Origin: Natronosalvus hydrolyticus
GTDB lineage: Archaea > Halobacteriota > Halobacteria > Halobacteriales > Natrialbaceae
NCBI GenBank assembly: GCA_025517525.1
Contig: JAOPJZ010000004.1
Location: 124,001 to 188,000, forward strand
Length of the DNA: 64,000 bases
Direction of reading: 5' to 3'
Under the pieces are notes generated by a model. It saw only the letters and a list, made by a program, of their open reading frames with translations, was not told the origin of the DNA and did not search any database. Below are positions 9,101-16,720 of this stretch, in pieces. Every line of letters starts with the position of its first letter. Position 1 is the first letter of the stretch. The position numbers and the translations under genes were made by a program.

Positions 9101-9548
9101 TGTTCGCAGCCTGTCCGGCGACGATTCCTGTGAGTTCAGTAACATTAATCCGAACAATATTGATCTCCAGATCCTCGAAATCCGTGTCGAATACTTGAAA
9201 GTAAGGGATGTGCAGGTTTCGAATAACCTCAACCTCACTCGAGTCGAGGCTACTCTCGGCTAGTCTTTCGAGGCGACCTCGGGCAAGTACACTCTTCCAT
9301 CCCTCATCAGTGTGATCGTAAACGATAAACGATGCCCGATCAACCGCATCGACGAATTCGCGTTTGGTGCTGGTCTGCCCATACCCAAGCCGTAAATACA
9401 CGTTCTGGTCTTCTTCGTTGAAGACGAACGAGACCGGAATGCCGTAGCTATCGTTCTCGTGTGCGAGTGATAATACTCCCGTCTGCTGGTTCTCGACGAA
9501 CTCCGCGATCTCAAGTGAATCCATCTGGGTGTGTTGAGTGGACGCCAT
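9096..9548 (-). CDS. pyridoxamine 5'-phosphate oxidase family (FMN-binding split-barrel) protein
   Basis: The product has 150 residues, starting with the ATG at 9548. The N-terminal FVENQQTGVLSLAHENDSYG and IPVSFVFNEEDQNVYLRLG match the first beta strands of PNPOx-like split barrels (TGVLSLA...YGIPVSF). The following RASFIVYDHTDEGWKSVLARGRLE is the matching barrel part with the usual GxL motif. Haloarchaea have many such small flavin-binding proteins of unknown substrate; true pyridoxamine oxidase activity is not implied. The 3' end including the stop is in an IS right-end relic. A 9-base inverted repeat with a 12-base central palindrome sits over and upstream of the start codon, suggesting local regulation. 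Confidence 0.75.
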   Translation of the reverse strand: MASTQHTQMDSLEIAEFVENQQTGVLSLAHENDSYGIPVSFVFNEEDQNVYLRLGYGQTSTKREFVDAVDRASFIVYDHTDEGWKSVLARGRLERLAESSLDSSEVEVIRNLHIPYFQVFDTDFEDLEINIVRINVTELTGIVAGQAANS

Positions 9549-9573
9549 ACACGACTAGTGTTAACACTCAACA
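9532..9573. promoter_or_regulatory. operator-like inverted repeat over the PNPOx-family start
   Basis: tgttgagtg (9532-9540) and cactcaaca (9565-9573) are perfect inverted repeats. Between them is the palindrome agtgttaacact (9557-9568), and the start codon is at 9546-9548. The repeat thus spans the translation start and could bind a dimeric repressor or form a 5' hairpin. Confidence 0.4.
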
Positions 9574-9717
9574 ATAATAATCCTCCGAGGAGTCACGGCA
9601 ATGAAAGGTCTGGAGAGAGCAGTGGACTATCCCCATTTATAGTACAGTGAAAGTCGTTTCACACTCTATCGAACGACTGTGGCGCGATAGGTCTGTAAAT
9701 CGTTTCAATTGCTACTG

Positions 9718-9772
9718 TCGTTACGGAGAATCAAGGAGAAAGTCTCGCCCTGCAGGGCGGGGAGGATGTCAA
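9718..9772 (+). mobile_element. orphan IS200/IS605-type right end, copy 2
   Basis: Nearly the same as 9045-9100: ttacggagaatcaaggagaa, then tctcgccc-tgc-agggcgggg and aggatgtcaa. The loop has changed from ttc to tgc while the stem is kept. No tnpA or tnpB frame lies nearby. It is in the same orientation as copy 1. Confidence 0.6.
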
Positions 9773-9891
9773 TTCGAAACAACACGGAGCCCCTCGGAGA
9801 ACGCTACAGCGAAACCCACTCCGTTCATCTCGCGTGGTCAGATCACAGTATGGTTCGTCCTAGTGCTGTTCACGTTGTTCCTTCCGAAAAG

Positions 9892-9913
9892 TGCCGCCTC
9901 CCGGATTTGAACC
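9892..9913 (-). repeat. direct copy of tRNA-Phe 3' end in the tRNA trailer
   Basis: 22 bases identical to 10025-10046 (discriminator base, acceptor strand and part of the T-arm). The copy lies 133 bases from the intact gene and has the same orientation. The preceding bases (gaaaag) are also shared. A second copy of the T-stem core, inverted (ggttcaaatccg), is at 9966-9977. Confidence 0.85.
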
Positions 9914-10024
9914 TCGCCGAGACATTCCTGCTTGGCCTTCGGCCTGCGCGGGCTGTGACTCGTCTGGTTCAAATCCGCTCAGGTGGATACTTTCCGCTCG
10001 GCGAGATTGCCTCGCGGAAAAGTA

Positions 10025-10098
10025 TGCCGCCTCCCGGATTTGAACCGGGGACAGCTCGATCTTCAGTCGAGTGCTCTCCCAGTCTGAGCTAAGGCGGC
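10025..10098 (-). tRNA. tRNA-Phe (GAA)
   Basis: 74 bases on the minus strand. The acceptor stem GCCGCC/GGCGGC has discriminator A (CCA is not encoded). The D-arm begins TTAGCTCAG, the anticodon loop CTGAAGA gives GAA, and the T-arm carries GGTTCAAATCC. A TATA-like box on the minus strand (plus 10119-10128, tataaaaaag region) is centred about 26 bases before the 5' end, as expected for archaeal tRNA promoters. Partial copies of its 3' end occur at 9892, 7264 and, degenerate, 8957, so this gene looks like an integration target. Confidence 0.97.
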
Positions 10099-10118
10099 CT
10101 ACTCTAACATCCGCCGAT

Positions 10119-10128
10119 CATATAAAAA
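10119..10128 (-). promoter_or_regulatory. TATA-like box of tRNA-Phe
   Basis: The AT run catataaaaaa lies on the plus strand; read on the minus strand it gives tttttatatg. Its centre is about 26 bases upstream of the mature tRNA 5' end at 10098. Confidence 0.65.
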
Positions 10129-10306
10129 AGGATTTCGAATCCGTCCCGCGGTTCCGAGCGGCGACAGTAACCCATTACCCTCACGTTACAAACATCTCGA
10201 ATCTCGAGACTCACACCGAAGCCGATAGTCCGAGGTTACGCCGCTGTATGTTGGAATTTCGGATATTCAAGACACCCTTTTCAGGTCGCCTCGCCAAGAG
10301 TATGTT

Positions 10307-10744
10307 ATGGAAGCGCTTTCCACGGGTGAGGAATCCGAGCAGCTAACAGCCGACGTTATCCTCGAGCTGCTCGCCAATCGTCGCCGCCGATACCTCCTCT
10401 ATGCGCTTCGCGGCCGGGACGAACCCATCGAACTCTCGAAACTCGCCGAGCAGGTCGCCGGCTGGGAACACGACGTTCCGCCGGACGAGGTCGCACAGAA
10501 CGAGTACAAAAGCGTCTACGTTTCTTCGGTCCAGTGTCACGTCCCGAAACTCGCTGACGCAGGTGTCGTCGACCACGATGACGAAAACCACACCGTCGTC
10601 CTCGCCGATAAGTTCAGCCAACTCGAGCCCTACCTCCAGGTGGTGGTCAAAGACGAACCCGAAAACTCGACGCTGTACGAGGCGCTCGACAGCGAGGCCG
10701 ACGAAGGGTTCTTCGGACGAATGCGCCAGCGACTGAGTTCCTAA
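10307..10744 (+). CDS. DUF7344-type winged-helix regulator
   Basis: The product has 145 residues. VILELLANRRRRYLLYALRG is the conserved start of the haloarchaeal domain (NxRRRxxLxxL), followed by a helix (LSKLAEQVAGWEHDVP) and then YVSSVQCHVPKLADAGVVDH, the recognition helix with the Pro-Lys-Leu motif. After the wing (NHTVVLADKFSQLEPYL) is a short acidic tail without a membrane segment. It is probably a soluble DNA-binding protein of unknown target. The ATG at 10307 gives the expected N-terminal length. It has no operon partner and lies between the two tRNA genes. Confidence 0.75.
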   Translation: MEALSTGEESEQLTADVILELLANRRRRYLLYALRGRDEPIELSKLAEQVAGWEHDVPPDEVAQNEYKSVYVSSVQCHVPKLADAGVVDHDDENHTVVLADKFSQLEPYLQVVVKDEPENSTLYEALDSEADEGFFGRMRQRLSS

Positions 10745-11093
10745 CTTCGCTCGATGGAGGCGTCGTCGCGGCGAAAACAGCTGTACGTACTTGCTATCGA
10801 ACATTGTCCCCCTCGAGTGGTAACCTCGTATTTCTCATTGTGACAACGTGTTTGGTTGGTATCGCCTTGCGCTCGAGACCGCAATCGTCGGTAGCCCGAG
10901 TGGCAATAGAACACGTGTCTCGAATGGGTTTAGGTCGCCTCGAGGGATGATATGCTGCGTTACTCGAGGGCTCGGGCGGGTTCGAACCACGCGAAGACTG
11001 TCGCTCACTTCGTTCGCGCTGCGTCTTCTCTAATTCGAACCCGCCCTCGCGTCACAGTGCTGGCGCTCACGAATTTGTTCGCGCCAGCAATAG
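10745..11093. other. intergenic region with tRNA-Val trailer repeats
   Basis: No gene is supported. Between 10968 and 11093 are a direct copy of the tRNA-Val 3' end, an inverted copy of its T-arm and two hairpins (gaagac...gtcttc around 10993-11029 and tgctggcgc / gcgccagca at 11059-11091). The part from 10745 to 10960 shows nothing definite. Confidence 0.55.
10968..10990 (-). repeat. direct copy of tRNA-Val 3' end in the tRNA trailer
   Basis: 23 bases identical to 11095-11117 (acceptor strand plus T-arm of tRNA-Val), displaced by 127 bases and in the same orientation. An inverted copy of the T-stem core (ttcgaacccgccctcg) is at 11034-11049 and can pair with this copy or with the intact gene. 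Confidence 0.85.
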
Positions 11094-11167
11094 TGGGCTC
11101 GGGCGGGTTCGAACCACCGACCTCGGCCTTGTAAAGGCCGCGTCATAACCAGCTAGACCACGAGCCC
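11094..11167 (-). tRNA. tRNA-Val (TAC)
   Basis: 74 bases on the minus strand. The acceptor GGGCTCG/CGAGCCC has discriminator A, the anticodon loop TTTACAA reads TAC (Val), and the T-arm carries GGTTCGAACC. The promoter would be the minus-strand TATA-like sequence around 11194-11200, about 30 bases upstream and back to back with the promoter of the following DUF192 gene. Confidence 0.97.
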
Positions 11168-11193
11168 GTACCCCACCAAAGCCGGTCCGTGCG

Positions 11194-11207
11194 AATAACC
11201 TTTACTT
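11194..11207. promoter_or_regulatory. overlapping divergent promoters for tRNA-Val and the DUF192 gene
   Basis: aataacc, read on the minus strand as ggttatt, lies about 30 bases before tRNA-Val. The touching plus-strand cctttact is centred about 26 bases before the ATG at 11228. Both TATA-like elements fit in 14 bases, so the pre-initiation complexes may compete. Confidence 0.5.
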
Positions 11208-11227
11208 TCTCGTCTCGAAACCCGGGT

Positions 11228-11725
11228 ATGTGGCCGTCTCGCAAACGGATCTATGCTGGACTCGTTGTGAGCATCGTCGCTCTCATCGTCGGCTTCGGGC
11301 TGATCCAGCTCTCGATTCTCCCCGTGCCATGGACGAACGACCACGGCCAGGTCACCGTCTACGGGGACGACGGCACCGAAAAGCTCACTGTCGAGGTCGA
11401 AGTCGCTGACACCTGGGAACAACGGTATACGGGCCTGAGCGATCACGACTCCCTCGAGCCGGGCACCGGAATGCTGTTCGTCCACGGGAGCGAGGGCGAC
11501 CGAACCTACGTGATGCGAGACATGGATTTCGATATCGACATCATCTTCATCGACAGCGACCGCGAAATCACGGCTATCCACCACGCTCGAGCGCCCGAAC
11601 CCGGTGAGGACGGCGAAGACCTGCGCTACTCCGGACGCGCACAGTGGGTCCTCGAAGTGCCCCGCGGCACCGCAAACAACAGCGCGCTCGAGGAAGGCGA
11701 CACCGTCGAAATCGAGTACGAGTGA
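11228..11725 (+). CDS. DUF192 family (COG1430) membrane-anchored protein
   Basis: The product has 165 residues. One N-terminal membrane helix (YAGLVVSIVALIVGFGLIQL) is followed by an outside domain. The domain has the DUF192 features VEVADTWEQRYTGLSDHDSL, GTGMLFVH, YVMRDMDFDIDIIFIDSD and VLEVPRGTA. DUF192 proteins are small beta-barrel proteins of unknown biochemical role, often secreted. The start at 11228 is preferred over an upstream start because a TATA-like box lies 26 bases upstream, which implies a leaderless mRNA. It is followed by the ABC exporter gene on the same strand after 129 bases with its own TATA-like box. Confidence 0.8.
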   Translation: MWPSRKRIYAGLVVSIVALIVGFGLIQLSILPVPWTNDHGQVTVYGDDGTEKLTVEVEVADTWEQRYTGLSDHDSLEPGTGMLFVHGSEGDRTYVMRDMDFDIDIIFIDSDREITAIHHARAPEPGEDGEDLRYSGRAQWVLEVPRGTANNSALEEGDTVEIEYE

Positions 11726-11854
11726 TCGGTTTTCGACTCTGGTGTCGTCATCCCCACCCGAACCAGCAAGACCAGCCGGTTTCGTCGCTCACTGGACAAC
11801 GATATTTCGATTCGTAGGAAACGCTTATTGCTGACCAACCATTCAGCCCGAGCA

Positions 11855-13783
11855 ATGAGTAGTGTCGACTGGGACGAAGACGACCCGTTCGAAGCACAAC
11901 GGGAAAACATCGAAAGCCCGATGTGGCGGCTCCTCTCGGAATACGGCCGCCCCTACTGGTTTTCGGTTACCGCCGGTATTTCGGGCAGCATCTTCGCACG
12001 CTTGCTCGATCTGATTCCACCCGTATTGCTTGGCATCGCTATCGACGCCATCTTCCTCTCGACGGAGCCGTTCTCACTCCCCCTCGTTCCTGACGCCTGG
12101 CTGCCAGCGGAACCGGACCAGCAGTTCGCATTAACCGTCGTGATTATCGCCTTCTCGTTCCTGATTGGAGCCGCGTTCCACTGGATACGAAACTGGGGGT
12201 TCAACTCCTTTGCCCAGGATATCCAGCACGACGTGCGTACCGACACCTACGACAAGATGCAGCGCCTGGATATGGAGTTCTTCTCGGACAAACAGACCGG
12301 GGAGATGATGTCCATCCTCTCGAACGACGTCAACCAGCTCGAGCGGTTTCTCAACGACGGGCTGAACTCGGCGTTCCGACTCGGTGTGATGGTCATCGCT
12401 ATCGCGGGCATCTTGCTCTGGCTGAATCCACAACTCGCGCTCGTGGCGATGTCGCCAGTCCCACTGATCGCGGTTTTCACCTACATCTTCGTCAAGAAAA
12501 TTCAGCCGAAATACGCCGCCGTTCGATCGAGCGTCGGCAAAGTCAACTCGCGCCTGGAGAACAACCTCGGTGGCATTCAGGTCATCAAGGCCGACAACAC
12601 CGAGGACTACGAGTCCGGCCGCGTCGATGACGTCTCGCGAAAGTACTACGATACCAACTGGGGGGCGATTCGCCTACGGATCAAGTTCTTCCCCGGCCTC
12701 CAGATCATCTCCGGCATCGGCTTCGTGTTGACGTTCCTGGTCGGTGGCTACTGGGTGTTCCAGGGCGCTCCTGGCCCGTTCAGCGGTTCGCTCAACGAGG
12801 GCGCGTTCGTGACGTTCATCCTGCTCACCCAGCAACTCGTCTGGCCGATGGCTCAGTTCGGCCAGGTCATCAATATGTACCAGCGCGCGGAAGCCTCGAG
12901 CGAGCGTATCTTCGGCCTGATGGACGAACAGGGCCGTATCGAAACCGATACCGACGCCGAACCGCTCGAGGTTCGTGACGGCCGCGTCGAGTACGACCAC
13001 GTCACCTTCGGCTACAACGACGAGGAGACCATCGTCGACGATATCACCTTCGAGGTTCCCGGCGGTGACACGATTGCACTCGTCGGCCCAACCGGTGCCG
13101 GAAAATCGACGGTGCTCAAACTCCTGCTTCGTCTCCACGACGTCGACGAGGGGGCGATTCGAATCGACGACCAGGACATTCGCGAGGTCTCACTGCCGAG
13201 CCTGCGCCAGTCGATGGGCTATGTCGGCCAGGAATCGTACCTGTTCTACGGTACCGTCAAAGAGAACGTTACCTACGGCACGTTCGAGGCCTCCGATGAG
13301 GAAATTGTCGAAGCAGCGAAAGCTGCCGAAGCACACGACTTCATCCAGAACCTGCCCGACGGCTACGACACGATGGTCGGCGAGCGCGGCGTCAAGCTCT
13401 CAGGTGGCCAGCGCCAGCGACTGTGTATCGCCCGCGCGGTGCTCAAAGATCCGGATATCCTCATCCTCGACGAGGCGACGAGTGACGTCGACACCGAGAC
13501 CGAGATGCTGATCCAGCGCTCGATCGACAAACTCACCGAGAATCGGACGACGTTCGCCATCGCCCACCGACTCTCGACGATCAAAGACGCAGACAAAATC
13601 GTCGTCCTCGAGGGTGGACAGATCGTCGAACGCGGCTCTCACGAGGAACTACTGCAAAACGACGGTCTCTACGCCCACCTCTGGGGCGTTCAGGCGGGCG
13701 AAATCGACGAGTTACCCGAAGAGTTCATCAAACGCGCTCAGCAACGGACCGCACGGACCCAGGCCCGCCAAGACGACGACTGA
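11855..13783 (+). CDS. ABC exporter, fused membrane and ATPase domains (MsbA/Sav1866 type)
   Basis: The product has 642 residues. The N-terminal six-helix exporter domain (about 40-340) begins with WFSVTAGISGSIFARLLDLI and contains the coupling-helix region DTYDKMQRLDMEFF and the ADNTEDYESGR segment typical of this type. The nucleotide-binding domain (about 370-615) has Walker A GPTGAGKST, Q-loop GYVGQESYLF, signature LSGGQRQRLCIARA, Walker B ILILDEATSDVD and H-loop FAIAHRLST. It works as a homo- or heterodimer; the substrate (lipid, peptide or drug) cannot be told. The ATG at 11855 has a TATA-like sequence (cgcttatt) about 28 bases upstream. Its 3' end overlaps the convergent histidine kinase gene by 56 bases. 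Confidence 0.92.
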   Translation: MSSVDWDEDDPFEAQRENIESPMWRLLSEYGRPYWFSVTAGISGSIFARLLDLIPPVLLGIAIDAIFLSTEPFSLPLVPDAWLPAEPDQQFALTVVIIAFSFLIGAAFHWIRNWGFNSFAQDIQHDVRTDTYDKMQRLDMEFFSDKQTGEMMSILSNDVNQLERFLNDGLNSAFRLGVMVIAIAGILLWLNPQLALVAMSPVPLIAVFTYIFVKKIQPKYAAVRSSVGKVNSRLENNLGGIQVIKADNTEDYESGRVDDVSRKYYDTNWGAIRLRIKFFPGLQIISGIGFVLTFLVGGYWVFQGAPGPFSGSLNEGAFVTFILLTQQLVWPMAQFGQVINMYQRAEASSERIFGLMDEQGRIETDTDAEPLEVRDGRVEYDHVTFGYNDEETIVDDITFEVPGGDTIALVGPTGAGKSTVLKLLLRLHDVDEGAIRIDDQDIREVSLPSLRQSMGYVGQESYLFYGTVKENVTYGTFEASDEEIVEAAKAAEAHDFIQNLPDGYDTMVGERGVKLSGGQRQRLCIARAVLKDPDILILDEATSDVDTETEMLIQRSIDKLTENRTTFAIAHRLSTIKDADKIVVLEGGQIVERGSHEELLQNDGLYAHLWGVQAGEIDELPEEFIKRAQQRTARTQARQDDD

Positions 13784-15338
13784 GGGAGTCAGTGGCGGTG
13801 GCGTAACAGCCGCCAAGCATCGCCCCCCAGATCACGTGTCCGACGAGACTCGGCGCGGTCAGATTTGGTATTGCCGTCTCGATGCCCAGAAGCGACAGCC
13901 AAACCGGCATGACGACCCCCGCGGCGACCAGCCAGAGGAACACGCCGAAAGCGACGGCAATACCCATCGTACCCGTAAGGTTCCGATAGCGCTCGAGGGT
14001 CGGTTGGGCGAGAAGAGCGGCGAAAATGACACCGAATATCACGCTGTGAAAGAGGTGCGTCGTCCAGCCTACGGCGGCGTTCTGAACGCCGTACAGTGCG
14101 CCGATAATCGGGACCGAGCCGGCGAGAGCCTCGAGAAAAATCCCCATAGTAATGCCGGCGATAATAGCGCACCCACCGGCGACCCCCAGTTCCCATCCGG
14201 GCACGCCGTACTGCAGGTTGGTCGACTGGTCCCCGCCGGACGCGTTCGCCCGCCGGAGCGTTACCTCGATGACCGCTCCGTCGGCATCGGCGACGTCTGT
14301 CGGTGCGTCGATGCGACCGCCGATTCGGTCAACGAGCAGTCGGCTGATCGTCAGGCCGAAGCCCGCCGTCGGATCATCGTAAGTCGGAAGCGATCGCTGC
14401 TGTAAACGAGACCTGTGTTCCTCCCCGATTCCTGGGCCGTCGTCGACGATTCGAACGCAGAGTGTTTCGGGACCGTCGACGATGCTTACGTCAACCGTCG
14501 TCTCCGGCGGTCCCGGCGTCGTCGAACCGTGTTCGACCGCGTTTTCGAGGAGATGCCCGAACACGGTGGCGAGTCGTTCGGTACCGACGACCCGACCCTC
14601 CGACGGATACCCTCCCTTGACGCGAATCGTCGCTGACTCGTATCGCGCTCGAGCGGCCTCGATTTCGCGCTCGAGAACCGAACCGAGTTCGACGGTTTCC
14701 CGACGTTCGGCATCCGCGTCGGCGGTGAGGTACTCGACGTTCTCGATAGCGTGTTCGATTCGGCTCGACTCGGCGATGATGGCGTCCGTTGATTTCGCCG
14801 ATGATTCGCCATCTCGAAGCAGGCCGGCGTAACCGCGGACGATCGTCACGGCGTTGAGAACGTCATGCCGAAGAATACGCGTGATGACGGTGGCCCGGTC
14901 GGCAGCGTAGGCCAGTCTCTTCCGGTGGCGTTCGTTACGGGCCGACTGTATCCCAATGAGACTCCCCGCGACTGCTCCGCCAAGGATGACGTTGGTAACC
15001 ATCGTTTCCATCCCGCTACCGATTTCACCGGGACTTTCACCCGTCGCGTACAGACTAAATGCGGCGACGCCCCCCATTCCGCCCGCTCCGAGCAGACACC
15101 ACAGCGCGATCGTCCGGACGGTCAGCCGGGAATACGTACTCACCGCAAGCGCCACGCCAAAAATGGCCAGCCCCAGTCCGAGGACGAGTGGAATCGCTCC
15201 AGTGGCAACGAACTGTGTGATCGAACCGTCGAACTCGTAGACTAAGGCAACGGCAAATCGGGTTACCAGAAACCCGAACAGCGCAATAGCGATTCCCCCG
15301 AGTTTGAGCCGACGCTGACCGTCACCGAATTGTCGCAT
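13728..15338 (-). CDS. membrane histidine kinase with additional C-terminal membrane domain
   Basis: The product has 536 residues from the ATG at 15338. The N-terminal half has about five hydrophobic helices (GGIAIALFGFLVTRFAVALV and following). The phosphoacceptor region is ILRHDVLNAVTIVRGYAGLL with the catalytic His in RHD. The ATP-binding domain has the N-box LENAVEHGS, G1-box VRIVDDGPGI and G2-box GFGLTISRLLVDRIGG. Unusually, after the kinase come about 150 residues with four further hydrophobic segments (GWELGVAGGCAIIAGITMGI, VIFGVIFAALLA, IAVAFGVFLWLVAAGVVMP, VGHVIWGAMLGG). The input signal and partner regulator are unknown. The last 18 codons lie antisense to the end of the ABC exporter gene. 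Confidence 0.85.
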   Translation of the reverse strand: MRQFGDGQRRLKLGGIAIALFGFLVTRFAVALVYEFDGSITQFVATGAIPLVLGLGLAIFGVALAVSTYSRLTVRTIALWCLLGAGGMGGVAAFSLYATGESPGEIGSGMETMVTNVILGGAVAGSLIGIQSARNERHRKRLAYAADRATVITRILRHDVLNAVTIVRGYAGLLRDGESSAKSTDAIIAESSRIEHAIENVEYLTADADAERRETVELGSVLEREIEAARARYESATIRVKGGYPSEGRVVGTERLATVFGHLLENAVEHGSTTPGPPETTVDVSIVDGPETLCVRIVDDGPGIGEEHRSRLQQRSLPTYDDPTAGFGLTISRLLVDRIGGRIDAPTDVADADGAVIEVTLRRANASGGDQSTNLQYGVPGWELGVAGGCAIIAGITMGIFLEALAGSVPIIGALYGVQNAAVGWTTHLFHSVIFGVIFAALLAQPTLERYRNLTGTMGIAVAFGVFLWLVAAGVVMPVWLSLLGIETAIPNLTAPSLVGHVIWGAMLGGCYATATDSLSRRLGGPGSVRSVAERV

Positions 15339-15454
15339 TGATGGTTCTTTCCGGTGAAGCCACCTGTCTGTTGTGGCTTGCACGAAAAGAACGGAAATCA
15401 ATCGCCGGACCGATCAAATGCGAGGCAGCGGCCGAAATGGTGGTGTCGATTCAG

Positions 15455-15799
15455 CTAGAACGATTCGTCCTCGCCCTCGAGATCCTCCCCCGAAGGGTTT
15501 TCTTTTTGACGCTCTTCCCCGGGGGCCGGCGGCGTCCGGTCGCTGTAGTTTTTCCGCCCGATCGCCTCGTCGCCGACCATGTTCATGACGGCTCCCTCGA
15601 TTTCCTCGTAAGAGGCGTATTCGTCTTCGTTTAACGGTGCGATGAGTTCTTCGAGTGCCGTCGTTTCCTCTTTCATTTCGAGTTCGATATCGCCGTGTTC
15701 CTCGATGAGGTGGTCCTGCGAAATCGGGTACTCGTGGTCCTCGAGATCCGTCTTCAGGGATCCGAGTTCGACGCCGCGTTCGCGCGAATCGTTGCTCAT
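15455..15799 (-). CDS. small acidic protein, DUF5789-like
   Basis: The product has 114 residues from the ATG at 15799 (MSNDSRERGVELGSLKTDLE). The core DHEYPISQDHLIEEHGDIEL is the type seen in the haloarchaeal DUF5789 family, in which a helical repeat carries a YP...LIEEHGD motif. After it come MNMVGDEAIGRKNYSDRTPP and a charged tail. No metal site or membrane segment is present. The function is unknown, possibly protein binding. It is divergent from the creatininase-like gene (85 bases between start codons). Confidence 0.55.
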   Translation of the reverse strand: MSNDSRERGVELGSLKTDLEDHEYPISQDHLIEEHGDIELEMKEETTALEELIAPLNEDEYASYEEIEGAVMNMVGDEAIGRKNYSDRTPPAPGEERQKENPSGEDLEGEDESF

Positions 15800-15883
15800 A
15801 CCCGACGTTTGGTGCAAACGCGCGTAGTTCTTGAGCCTGCGATTGCACACACCTACAAGAGGACACACCACCCAGAAGACGAT

Positions 15884-16615
15884 ATGGAACTCACCGACGC
15901 AACCTGGACCGAAATTGCCGACTGTGAGACCGACCTCGCCGTCCTCCCGGTCGGGAGTACCGAACAGCACGGACCCCACGCGCCGCTCGGAACGGATGTT
16001 CTCACGGCCGAAGCGGTGACCGATGCCGGCCTCGAGCGCTACGACGGCACGGTGATCCGCGCGCCGGCGATACCGGTTGGCGTCGCCGAAGAACACCGCC
16101 ACTTCGCGGGGACGATGTGGGTCTCTCCAGACACCTTTCGGGCGTACGTCCGCGAGAGCATCTCGAGTCTCGCCCACCACGGGTTCGACCGCGTGGTCGT
16201 CGTCAACGGTCACGGGGGCAACGTCGACGCGCTGGCGGAGATCACCGCAACGATCACTCGCCACGACGACGCCTACGCCGTCCCCTTCACCTGGTTCGAT
16301 GCCGTCGGCGAACACTCGAGCGAGATGGGACACGGCGGCCCGCTCGAGACGGCCCTCTTACGACACTGCTATCCCGACCTCGTTCGCGATGACCGCCTCG
16401 AGGAAGCCAGAGAAGGCGCTGCAACGGGCTGGGGCGAGTGGGTGAGTCACGCGAACTTGACGGTCGATTCCGTCGAGTTTACCAAAAACGGCGTCGTCGG
16501 CGATCCGACTGCGGGTGACGCCAAGCGGGGTGAGGCGTTACTCGAGTTGGCGTCCCTGGCGTTGGAGCGACTGCTCGAGGCGGTTGCCGACCGCGATATA
16601 TCGAACTCGGGGTAA
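15884..16615 (+). CDS. arfB: creatininase family protein, probable ArfB-type formylamide hydrolase
   Basis: The product has 243 residues from the ATG at 15884, starting MELTDATWTEIADCETDLAV. The metal site motifs of the creatininase fold are visible: GSTEQHGPHAPLGTD, EEHRHFAGT, NGHGGN and EMGHGGPLET. In archaea this family includes ArfB, the deformylase that converts 2-amino-5-formylamino-6-ribosylaminopyrimidinone phosphate to the diamino product in riboflavin and F420 biosynthesis. The length and motifs agree, but creatininase paralogues exist, so the substrate is inferred. An alternative upstream start would add 63 residues that lack family character. Confidence 0.7.
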   Translation: MELTDATWTEIADCETDLAVLPVGSTEQHGPHAPLGTDVLTAEAVTDAGLERYDGTVIRAPAIPVGVAEEHRHFAGTMWVSPDTFRAYVRESISSLAHHGFDRVVVVNGHGGNVDALAEITATITRHDDAYAVPFTWFDAVGEHSSEMGHGGPLETALLRHCYPDLVRDDRLEEAREGAATGWGEWVSHANLTVDSVEFTKNGVVGDPTAGDAKRGEALLELASLALERLLEAVADRDISNSG

Positions 16616-16720
16616 CGGCTGTGTCGATACGGAGGGATCCTTTCTGTGGACGTTGCGGGAGAAAGTCGAACGTTACCGTCGGATTCCGAGACAGACGAAA
16701 AGGCGTCGAAGTGGGGCAGA

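Larger units (their letters stand above)
9549..10024. other. intergenic region with IS right end and tRNA-Phe trailer repeats
   Basis: No coding region is supported. The stretch contains the second IS200/IS605-like right end (9718-9772), then a direct copy of the tRNA-Phe 3' end (9892-9913), an inverted T-arm copy (9966-9977) and a hairpin (9993-10018) that leads up to the intact tRNA-Phe gene. Confidence 0.6.
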
